This document shows positions 41,865-47,869 of a DNA stretch of 64,000 nt, piece by piece. Numbering within the stretch: the stretch's first letter is position 1; every line of letters begins with the position of its first letter. This stretch comes from Clostridiales bacterium (GTDB lineage Bacteria; Bacillota; Clostridia; Christensenellales; Borkfalkiaceae): contig SVHW01000004.1 in NCBI GenBank assembly GCA_015055655.1, positions 43,420-107,419 on the forward strand, in the 5' to 3' direction. Both the position numbers and the translations under genes were made by a program. A model generated the notes under the pieces. The model was given only the letters and a program-made list of their open reading frames with translations. It ran no database searches and was not told the DNA's origin.

Positions 41865-43775
41865 TCACCAAACCCCTTGTATCCCTGGAGGGACGTCATC
41901 CTTTGATATTCTCCCCATTTCATATAGTTCACAAATATGAGCAATTTGTAGTTTTCTATTCAGACAATAATCAAATAAAAAGTCGTTATCAATTTGCCCG
42001 CGCCAATCATTTATTTTGATTCTTTCATCGATAATTTCACAACTCCCTATTTGATAGGGAACCTTGAAAATTTCAATCAAGTTATTATATTCAAAAAAAT
42101 GCACCGGATAACGATAATATCCTATTATTTTTGACGCCGTTACGGATCCTGATAAAAACTCTTTGATTTTTGGAAATTTTTCACTTAAATATTCCGTCAT
42201 CTGATCTCGTCCAAAAGGAATGAAAAACTTTGAAATATCCATTAATATTACACTATCTTTCTCGATAATTTCATGTACAAACTGAGAATAAATTACAAAT
42301 TTTATGATTTTTTTGTATTTAATGTTTTTGTATCCTGCTTTCTTAAAAGCCGTTTGAACAAAACTTGGATGCGCCTCATAAAAAGTTGAAATCCGATTTA
42401 TTTGATAAATATCATCATCCATATCATTTACAAAAAATTCATTCGATTTATTTATGTTACGATTCTTACACTCGCAAAGACATAATGTATCGTCAATCAA
42501 AAACGCTACATCACACTCAAACTCTTCACCGTTAAATTTATTATGTAACTTTACCACCGGAAGTCTAAAATATTTTAAAACATCTAATACATGTCTTTCA
42601 AATGTAGCCCCTTTAAAATCAATGCCTCTTTTGTTGCTAAATTTAGACAATAGGACTTTTCCGACATCCATATCTTTTATCATCCAAGGAATAATGAAAT
42701 ACCCCGCTTCACATGGAATAAATGGATTATCATATAGGTCAACCGATTTTTTATCTAAAATCAAAGATATAAACAACTTTTCAGCGTATATAGGTTCAAC
42801 CCCATATTTTACCATTATAGCAATCCACTGGGCACTATTTTGTATCCATATTTTCTTCTTTTTTGAATCCTTTACAAACAGTTTTAATGCAATATACGCC
42901 TTCATCCACTCTATTGCAGGTATGCTGTTTATTTTAATAGAATCTATGTCGCATAAATACTTTTTTTCTAAAAGGAATCGACTATGATCAAATAGATGTT
43001 TTTGACTATTTAAATCTCGCAATACGTCTATTCCTTGAAGCATCCCATAATAAAAATCATATAAGTAATTAATTATAATCTCTTTTAAATTCGTTTGATA
43101 AAAGAACAAAAGCGAATCATCCGATATGGATGAAACTATCCTTTCCCCTTGCATTAAAAATGTTCTATATCCAGCCTTCCATTCTTCGTATTCTTCTTCA
43201 AAAGCACAAGTTATAAATGAATCTTCAATATACTGTTCTGCAATTTTCATTTCGTCATTAAAAAACAACGAAAAATAATTACATTTTTTAAAAAGAAATT
43301 TCCCTCCGTTAAAAATTTGATTATCATAAACTAAACTTTTTAAGGTATTATTTATTAACTCCATTGCTTTATCATAATAGATTACAGCTCTACGCCTCGC
43401 GATTTTTTGTCTTTTTTGTATTGTAGTCAATATAGCATACAATCTATTACGCGGAGAAATTGAGTTAATGTTTTTTTGTAGCTTATAAGATTCCGCAAAA
43501 AGCTTATTTATTATTTTTACTTCTAACAGATATTTCTTGAAATAGTTCGGTAAGTGCTCAAATTTTAATAATTGCTCGACCAAATCAATATCAATATTTG
43601 TTCCGCGGCGGTCAATAAAAAGTTCCGACTTTTTTAGCAGTTTCACTTTTTGCTCATCATTAAACTCTATCAATATTACATCTAAATTGCCAATCAATTC
43701 ACTTATAGATTGCCTATTTTTCTTAAGATTGTTTTCTATTTCTTTAAGAATCTTTTTCTCATCTTTAGTTAACAT
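41865..43775 (-). CDS. Large protein with PD-(D/E)XK nuclease signature, unknown family
   Basis: A 636-residue Lys/Ile-rich protein I do not recognise. The first 150 residues are strongly helical and charged, probably coiled coil. Residues 200-370 look helical with several hydrophobic cores but no convincing membrane segment. A restriction-endonuclease-like core follows: an E393-bearing helix (GATFERHVLDVLKYF), D422 in FECDVAFLID, then E435-C-K437 in LCLCECKN. This E...D...ExK order is the PD-(D/E)XK pattern of Mrr-like and related nucleases. No helicase or methyltransferase is nearby. It is the distal gene of the toxin-antitoxin-chaperone island, so a defence effector role is plausible but inferred. 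Confidence 0.6.
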   Translation of the reverse strand: MLTKDEKKILKEIENNLKKNRQSISELIGNLDVILIEFNDEQKVKLLKKSELFIDRRGTNIDIDLVEQLLKFEHLPNYFKKYLLEVKIINKLFAESYKLQKNINSISPRNRLYAILTTIQKRQKIARRRAVIYYDKAMELINNTLKSLVYDNQIFNGGKFLFKKCNYFSLFFNDEMKIAEQYIEDSFITCAFEEEYEEWKAGYRTFLMQGERIVSSISDDSLLFFYQTNLKEIIINYLYDFYYGMLQGIDVLRDLNSQKHLFDHSRFLLEKKYLCDIDSIKINSIPAIEWMKAYIALKLFVKDSKKKKIWIQNSAQWIAIMVKYGVEPIYAEKLFISLILDKKSVDLYDNPFIPCEAGYFIIPWMIKDMDVGKVLLSKFSNKRGIDFKGATFERHVLDVLKYFRLPVVKLHNKFNGEEFECDVAFLIDDTLCLCECKNRNINKSNEFFVNDMDDDIYQINRISTFYEAHPSFVQTAFKKAGYKNIKYKKIIKFVIYSQFVHEIIEKDSVILMDISKFFIPFGRDQMTEYLSEKFPKIKEFLSGSVTASKIIGYYRYPVHFFEYNNLIEIFKVPYQIGSCEIIDERIKINDWRGQIDNDFLFDYCLNRKLQIAHICELYEMGRISKDDVPPGIQGVW

Positions 43776-43796
43776 ATATTATATTCCTATTAAAAT

Positions 43797-43825
43797 AAAA
43801 TCGGCAAAGTTGACTCGCCGATTTT
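43797..43825 (-). terminator. Hairpin between the SecB-like gene and the nuclease-like gene
   Basis: AAAATCGGC pairs with GCCGATTTT (9 bases, 11-base loop), followed on the minus strand by T-rich sequence. It could partly terminate or attenuate transcription into the downstream 636-codon gene. No clear promoter was found between the two. Confidence 0.7.
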
Positions 43826-43873
43826 GAATGTTGTGATTTATATAAATGTTTTAATTAAAAAATGCAAAGTCCT

Positions 43874-44302
43874 TTAATTTTCAGATTTTTCCCATAACTT
43901 TACTACATTAATCGGCTGTAAAAGAATAGGCATAAGCCCTGGTTGAGTAGTTACTACCGATACTTGAGATCTGATAAATGGAAACATAATAGCAACTGCA
44001 TTATACTTAAATATAGTTATCTTTTCTTCTTCGGACAATGTTGTATTATTCAATTCAAAAATGCCATTCGCAACCACTTTCACAGCAATTTTTTCTTTAT
44101 TTTCATTAATTACAACTGCAATAATAATTTCTCGGGTATTAGGCTCATCATTAAAACCTTTAATTTCTATTTGATAATTAACTGATAAGTCCATCTTTCC
44201 AAGATCGTAAATATTTTTCTTTTGAATACACTCTAAATGTGAAAAATAGATATCTTTCATTTTTAAATCACTTTGTGATTCTTCTGCAATGATTTTTCTC
44301 AT
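43874..44302 (-). CDS. SecB-like chaperone of a toxin-antitoxin-chaperone module
   Basis: A 142-residue protein with the SecB fold pattern: an N-terminal strand (MKDIYFSHLECI), KVVANGIFELNN, then FKYNAVAIMFPFIRSQVSVVTTQPGLMPILLQPINV. The last block corresponds to the SecB segment ending in P-x-l-PPiNv. Stand-alone SecB-like proteins next to toxin-antitoxin genes protect the antitoxin (as Rv1957 does in Mycobacterium). The ORF track start overlaps the antitoxin gene. An AGGAG site overlapping the antitoxin stop points to the ATG at MRKIIAEE; the ATG one codon earlier is an alternative. Gram-positive bacteria normally lack SecB, reinforcing the specialised role. Confidence 0.85.
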   Translation of the reverse strand: MRKIIAEESQSDLKMKDIYFSHLECIQKKNIYDLGKMDLSVNYQIEIKGFNDEPNTREIIIAVVINENKEKIAVKVVANGIFELNNTTLSEEEKITIFKYNAVAIMFPFIRSQVSVVTTQPGLMPILLQPINVVKLWEKSEN

Positions 44303-44312
44303 CATAATCTCC

Positions 44313-44906
44313 TTATATCGCAAACGCAGGCTCTTTTCGAGAAGAGAATTCTCCTTCGGTAAGTCCATAAGAATCATTATAACATGTTGACATATTTGTC
44401 GTTGCTAAAATATTCGAATTAACATTAAACCCTACTGCTATAATTTTTACTACTGCTTTCATCGCCTTCTTAAACGCAGACGCTGTAATTCGTGATTGAT
44501 TTTCTTCCAAGCAATTTTTAAACTCTATTGGATTGTTTAACAACTTTTTTAACACTCTAGAATAACTCGCATTAGCAATCGTTCCACTATAATACCTTTT
44601 TATCGTCGCAACACCACATCCAACTAAAACAGCCAGCGCCTCCAAACTAATTTTATATTTCCCCAAAATTTGACCAATTTCTTCTTGTGTAATTAATCCT
44701 TTTTGAATGCAATATCCTTGTCTAATTCTTTTAAGATTTTCATCTTCTACTTTTGCTACATAAACTCTTCCACCGCAACATTTACATTGCGCAAACTGCT
44801 CTTTATACTTAATAGCCACATCTCTAAACACAAACTCTAAATCTTCTTCATTAAGTATATAGTCAACATAATCGCCACAATTGAGACATATTTCTTTTCT
44901 TTTCAT
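44313..44906 (-). CDS. MqsA/YgiT-type antitoxin with C-terminal extension
   Basis: A 197-residue protein. Residues 1-50 form a YgiT-type zinc finger (CLNCG at 7-10 and C41-K-C-C44). Residues 70-120 form a helix-turn-helix (LITQEEIGQILGKYKISLEALAVLVGC, quoted by parts; recognition region GVATIKRYYSG). This is the MqsA layout, which is about 130 residues in E. coli. Here some 70 more residues follow (SAFKKAMKAVVKIIAVGFNV and beyond). In chaperone-dependent modules such an extension is the chaperone-addiction segment. It lies between the MqsR-like toxin (24-base gap) and the SecB-like gene. It probably autoregulates the operon. Confidence 0.85.
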   Translation of the reverse strand: MKRKEICLNCGDYVDYILNEEDLEFVFRDVAIKYKEQFAQCKCCGGRVYVAKVEDENLKRIRQGYCIQKGLITQEEIGQILGKYKISLEALAVLVGCGVATIKRYYSGTIANASYSRVLKKLLNNPIEFKNCLEENQSRITASAFKKAMKAVVKIIAVGFNVNSNILATTNMSTCYNDSYGLTEGEFSSRKEPAFAI

Positions 44907-44930
44907 TTCCTTTACCTCTCTCTATTTATC

Positions 44931-45380
44931 TTATGCCAACTTATTATAATTCCTATACATGGGATCATTTGGCTCATGTAGAGAAATCAATAAAACCACC
45001 TTTTTATTCCCTTTGATTTGCAATAATTCCATTTTTACATACACATCAACTTTCTCAAATTTAATTCCGTCTTTTGATAAATTTGGAGATATTAAATATA
45101 TGTACATATTCTGTCCATTTCGCAACCGTTCTGGTCTTTCGTCTAATTGTATATCCGCAATATCTTTACTCGTCAAATTCTCCAATAATAATTTTTTTAC
45201 ACCTTCCCACTCCTCAATACCATACTCTAGCCGAAATTTTTTATTTTTTTCTCTTTCAGCACCATCGTCTAATTCTTCTAAAAAAGGAGGTTTTTGTCCG
45301 GATTTCAAAATATTTAAAATTTTTCTAGTTGTATCGTCTATATCTTTTTTAGTAAATTGTTTTAAGATACTTTCAGACAT
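44931..45380 (-). CDS. MqsR-like toxin
   Basis: A 149-residue protein. The C-terminal strand pair VDVYVKMELLQI...KKVVLLISLHE lines up by eye with the VYLKITVIHDVLIVSFK end of MqsR, an mRNA interferase of the RelE/RNase-toxin fold. The preceding GIEEWEGVKKLLLENLTSKDI region also parallels MqsR. Extra residues at the N-terminus and an insertion (YLISPNLSKDGIKF) make it longer than the 98-residue E. coli protein. The MqsA-like gene downstream supports the call. The start is unusual. AAGGAGG serves a 4-codon ORF that overlaps this ATG (MSESILK). The longer ORF start would place the Shine-Dalgarno inside the gene. Confidence 0.72.
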   Translation of the reverse strand: MSESILKQFTKKDIDDTTRKILNILKSGQKPPFLEELDDGAEREKNKKFRLEYGIEEWEGVKKLLLENLTSKDIADIQLDERPERLRNGQNMYIYLISPNLSKDGIKFEKVDVYVKMELLQIKGNKKVVLLISLHEPNDPMYRNYNKLA

Positions 45381-45387
45381 TATCCAT
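45373..45387 (-). CDS. Four-codon leader ORF overlapping the toxin start
   Basis: ATG-GAT-AAT-GTC-TGA begins seven bases after a perfect AAGGAGG and its last codons overlap the toxin ATG in another frame. The toxin itself is 14 bases from that ribosome binding site, so its translation may depend on re-initiation. Could be accidental. Confidence 0.4.
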   Translation of the reverse strand: MDNV

Positions 45388-45419
45388 TTAACTACCTCCT
45401 TATATAATATACCCAAAAT

Positions 45420-45435
45420 CGTATCAAATGATACG
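45420..45435. promoter_or_regulatory. Operator-like palindrome in the toxin-antitoxin leader
   Basis: Perfect 16-base dyad CGTATCA-AA-TGATACG, just downstream of the proximal -10. A third half-site GTATCA lies at 45449-45454. It is a natural site for the MqsA-like antitoxin. Confidence 0.7.
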
Positions 45436-45442
45436 CTTTTAT

Positions 45443-45474
45443 ATTATAGTATCAAAAAAAAACAGAAAAATCAA
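45443..45474 (-). promoter_or_regulatory. Proximal promoter of the toxin-antitoxin-chaperone operon
   Basis: Minus-strand TTGATT (45474-45469) pairs with TACTAT (17-base spacer) or the overlapping TATAAT at 45448-45443 (20-base spacer). Weaker than the distal promoter and next to the operator. Confidence 0.5.
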
Positions 45475-45507
45475 GTCTTTTTTAAAATTTTTATGATATT
45501 TTTTTGA

Positions 45508-45535
45508 ATTATATCACTTAATACTTTTTTGTCAA
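45508..45535 (-). promoter_or_regulatory. Distal promoter of the toxin-antitoxin-chaperone operon
   Basis: Minus-strand TTGACA (45535-45530), 16-base spacer, TGATATAAT (TATAAT 45513-45508). Consensus strength; reads through the proximal promoter and operator toward the toxin gene. Confidence 0.78.
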
Positions 45536-45644
45536 GAGGCTACTGCCAACTTTTTAATCTTTTTTAAATCTAGACTTCCTTAAAGAAACTTTGAGTACCG
45601 ATAGATATTTATCTAAATTCCATTAATGTTTACTAATTTTGTTA

Positions 45645-45673
45645 TATAATAGAATCCCAATAGTATCTATTGG
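45645..45673 (+). promoter_or_regulatory. Promoter and operator-like dyad of a truncated gene
   Basis: TATAAT at 45645-45650 without a good -35, followed by CCAATA-GTATC-TATTGG (45657-45673) over the expected start point, then AAGGAG eight bases before an ATG. Confidence 0.5.
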
Positions 45674-45698
45674 AATAATTATCTAAGGAGTCTTCATT

Positions 45699-45760
45699 AT
45701 GCAACCAAAGTACACAAATGAACAAATCAAAAAATGCTGTTTAGCTTATCGTCGCGGCGC
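45699..45760 (+). pseudogene. 5' remnant of an interrupted gene
   Basis: A well-placed AAGGAG and promoter precede an ATG encoding MQPKYTNEQIKKCCLAYRRGA. That reads like the first helix of a helix-turn-helix or transposase-type protein. At about 45755 the sequence switches to GC-rich hairpin-bearing repeat (GGCGCGCC onward). The open frame continues to 46289 only by crossing that repeat and antisense tRNA-Leu, so the continuation is not coding. It seems that the rest of the gene was deleted or replaced at the island junction. Confidence 0.55.
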
Positions 45761-45854
45761 GCCCCGCTCGACAATTATCAATTGTCGCCTTTGCCTTCAA
45801 ATACTTTGTAATACATACTTACTTTGGCAAAGCGTTTTGCTCTCGCAAAACGGC
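45761..45854. repeat. Hairpin-rich repeat segment beside the tRNA-Leu terminator
   Basis: Contains GACAATT-ATC-AATTGTC (45770-45786), CTTTGGCAAAG, and CGTTTTGC-TCTC-GCAAAACG (45833-45852). It abuts the 75-base repeat. No coding character; the short ORFs here look like translated repeat. Confidence 0.6.
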
Positions 45855-45929
45855 TCCCTCCCTCAAATCCCTTCGTGGGTTCGGTACATACCAAAGAAAC
45901 GGACACCCAACAGGGTGTCCGTTTCTTTG
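45855..45929. repeat. 75-base direct repeat, right copy (island boundary at tRNA-Leu)
   Basis: Partner of 41678-41752 (73/75 identical). It ends inside the CCA of tRNA-Leu, so the repeat comprises the tRNA terminator and flank. TCAAATCCCTTCGT within it is an inverted copy of part of the tRNA T-arm. Confidence 0.9.
45893..45928 (-). terminator. Terminator of tRNA-Leu and the upstream gene run
   Basis: A 16-base stem, AAAGAAACGGACACCC / GGGTGTCCGTTTCTTT, with a 4-base loop directly after the tRNA 3' end. The T-run is within the stem rather than after it. Confidence 0.85.
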
Positions 45930-46012
45930 GTGCGGACGAAGGGATTTGAACCCACACGGTGTTACCCACAGGAACCTGAAACCTGCGCGTCTGCCAATTT
46001 CGCCACGTCCGC
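45928..46012 (-). tRNA. tRNA-Leu (anticodon CAG)
   Basis: Minus-strand cloverleaf of 85 bases: acceptor GCGGACG / CGTCCGC, discriminator A and encoded CCA, a class II long variable arm (GGGTAACACC), T-loop TTCAAAT. The anticodon loop TTCAGGT gives CAG. The stem closes with a T-T mismatch at its base next to the loop (31-39). The gene lies 17 bases after the peptidase E-like gene, so it may be co-transcribed. Confidence 0.93.
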
Positions 46013-46029
46013 GTATTTCGGGAAATCGC

Positions 46030-46728
46030 TTATATCTCCGCGATTTCCTCTTTTTCTATCTTGCCGTCCTTTACGGTTAACCTCCACGCTTTGCCACCGC
46101 TGGATATACTCCCGACGATTTCGCCGTTTTCTATCACGATTGCCGCGTTGTCTTCTATCCCTAAAGCACTTTCGTAATTATAGCACACAATTTTATCGAA
46201 GTCAAGCGTTCTTGCGTTATAATGGGGAGAAATTACGCCTTTTTTCCAACCTAAACCTTGGAACATCGCATACTTTTCATCACCGTTAACCAAAGCCGAA
46301 TCGGTGTAGATGTCCGAAAACCAACAAATTGCCCCCGCCGACAGCCCTGCAAGGATAACTCCTCTTTCATACGCTTCTTTTATCAGCGGCAACAAGCCCG
46401 TTTCTTCCCAACTACGCATCATAAACACGGTGTCCCCACCGCCTACGTATATCACGTCTGCTTTTTCAAATTTCGCTTTCAACCGTTCTAAATCAGGCTC
46501 TTTAAACACGGTTAACGCCACGTCCGTCTTGATGTCGAAAACACCCGTATAGACCTTATGAAACGTGTTATAATAAGGCATAAAATCGTGGCTTGCCGTC
46601 GGGATAAACAGCGCGTTTGCCCGTTTTTCGCCTGCGCGCGCCTTGGCAAGCCCCGCGATATATTCGTCAATTTTCAGCGTGGTTCTCTCTTTCAGTTCCC
46701 CACCGCCGATGGCTATAATTCGTTGCAT
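46030..46728 (-). CDS. Peptidase E-like serine hydrolase (S51 family)
   Basis: A 232-residue cytosolic protein of the class I glutamine amidotransferase-like fold. IIAIGGGELKERTT begins the fold, VIYVGGGDTVFMM follows, and the nucleophile Ser lies in LAGLSAGAICWFSD. The C-terminal VISPHYNARTLDF carries a conserved His. Family members cleave aspartyl dipeptides or cyanophycin-like dipeptides; the substrate here is unknown. Last protein gene of the long minus-strand run before tRNA-Leu. Confidence 0.88.
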   Translation of the reverse strand: MQRIIAIGGGELKERTTLKIDEYIAGLAKARAGEKRANALFIPTASHDFMPYYNTFHKVYTGVFDIKTDVALTVFKEPDLERLKAKFEKADVIYVGGGDTVFMMRSWEETGLLPLIKEAYERGVILAGLSAGAICWFSDIYTDSALVNGDEKYAMFQGLGWKKGVISPHYNARTLDFDKIVCYNYESALGIEDNAAIVIENGEIVGSISSGGKAWRLTVKDGKIEKEEIAEI

Positions 46729-46756
46729 ATACCCCTACCCGTACGCGTTTTATGCC

Positions 46757-47209
46757 TTATTTGCAATACTTTTCTTCCAACGCCTTAATTTTCGCAACTC
46801 GACGTTCGTGCCGTTCTCCACCTTCAAATTCCGTATTTAAGAAAGTGTAAACCAATTCTTGCATCATCCCTTCGCCAATCACCTTTTCGCCAAAGGCAAT
46901 CATGTTGGCGTCGTTGTGCAAACGCGTATATTTCGCGCAGTACAAATCGTGACAATGCGCACAGCGCACCCCAGGCACTTTGTTGGCAACGATGGATACG
47001 CCGATACCCGAAGAACATACTACGATGCCTCTATCGCACTCGCCGTTTGCCACCGCTTCCGCAGCAGCCGCCGCAAAATCGGGATAATCGCACGAATCTT
47101 TGGTGTACGTACCAAAATCCACCGTTTCGTGTCCAAGTTTTTCTACGTACGCCTTCATTGCGTTTTTAAGATTTAAACCACCGTGGTCACAAGCAATTGC
47201 TATTTTCAT
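46757..47209 (-). CDS. rpiB: Ribose-5-phosphate isomerase B
   Basis: Interconverts ribose-5-phosphate and ribulose-5-phosphate in the pentose phosphate pathway. IAIACDHGGLNLKNAM at the N-terminus and GIVVCSSGIGVSIVANK with the catalytic Cys region are diagnostic. HNDANMIAFGEKVIG follows. At 150 residues it is full length. Its ATG overlaps the stop of the phosphatase gene (ATGA), giving translational coupling. Confidence 0.95.
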   Translation of the reverse strand: MKIAIACDHGGLNLKNAMKAYVEKLGHETVDFGTYTKDSCDYPDFAAAAAEAVANGECDRGIVVCSSGIGVSIVANKVPGVRCAHCHDLYCAKYTRLHNDANMIAFGEKVIGEGMMQELVYTFLNTEFEGGERHERRVAKIKALEEKYCK

Positions 47210-47838
47210 TTTTTCTCTCCTTTTTTGTTGGTATTTTTATTGGTTATATTTTTCGCAACCCCTTTATTTTTCTGGGTTTGCGGCTTTTTTTGCGCCGTTT
47301 TTTTCGTCGTGTTCGTCTTGGGCGTTTCACGCAATTTTTTGCGGATTGGCTCGGGCAATAATTTATCCGCCAACGCAGACATACCCCCTTCAATCAACTC
47401 GTAAACGTATTGATAGCACGATATATCCTTGCCGTACGGGTCCATCACTTGATAACCCGTTATCTCCGAAAAGGAATACACGTTGTTTTCTATCTCCTCT
47501 TCGCCTGCCGCGCGCAAAACCTGCCAACGCATTTCCATCAGCATATCCCTTTGCGCATCCGTCATGCAAACAATGGCAAGCGACTGTTTCAGCACCCTTT
47601 CATCGACGGGTTTCGCCTGAAACGTAACCGTGTCAAACCCTTTATTTCTAAGGATTTCCGCCGATTTTTCGTTGATTTTATCTCCTTTCTTTGCGTGCGT
47701 GCCTGCGGACGCCACTTTCAGCTTTACCAAGCCCATTTCTTCCGCTTTTTTACGGAAAATATACTCCGCCATAGGGGAACGGCAGGTATTGCCCGTACAT
47801 ACGAACACAATCAGTTTTTTCAACGTCTTTCTTTTCAA
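47206..47838 (-). CDS. Low-molecular-weight protein phosphatase with basic tail
   Basis: LMW-PTP fold of about 160 residues. The P-loop VFVCTGNTCRSPMAEYIF bears the CX5RS signature, and the acid Asp is in YQVMDPYGKD. A Thr after the P-loop glycine (GNT) is the mark of protein-arginine phosphatases such as YwlE, so dephosphorylation of phosphoarginine is possible. The last 45 residues are Lys/Thr/Asn-rich and disordered-looking, beyond the usual length. It lies between sua5 and rpiB, the same neighbourhood as ywlC-ywlE-ywlF in Bacillus subtilis. Confidence 0.92.
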   Translation of the reverse strand: MKRKTLKKLIVFVCTGNTCRSPMAEYIFRKKAEEMGLVKLKVASAGTHAKKGDKINEKSAEILRNKGFDTVTFQAKPVDERVLKQSLAIVCMTDAQRDMLMEMRWQVLRAAGEEEIENNVYSFSEITGYQVMDPYGKDISCYQYVYELIEGGMSALADKLLPEPIRKKLRETPKTNTTKKTAQKKPQTQKNKGVAKNITNKNTNKKGEKK

Positions 47839-47869
47839 CGCGTACCTACCTCCCTTTTTCTTTCGTCCC

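Noticed and set aside
41753-45854. Integrase or transposase expected inside the island
   Set aside because: No recombinase-like ORF was found on either strand; only a 21-codon remnant could be related.
45778-45969. A 63-codon minus-strand ORF across the repeat
   Set aside because: It is a translation of the terminator repeat and part of tRNA-Leu; no ribosome binding site supports it.
45928-46012. Reading the anticodon loop one base earlier, giving UCA (opal suppressor)
   Set aside because: The loop TTCAGGT places CAG at 34-36 as in normal tRNA-Leu, and the long variable arm and T33 position agree with Leu(CAG).
45699-46289. A 196-codon plus-strand ORF starting with a good ribosome binding site
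   Set aside because: After about 21 codons it runs through hairpin repeat, the tRNA-Leu terminator and antisense tRNA-Leu, so only the 5' remnant is kept as a pseudogene.
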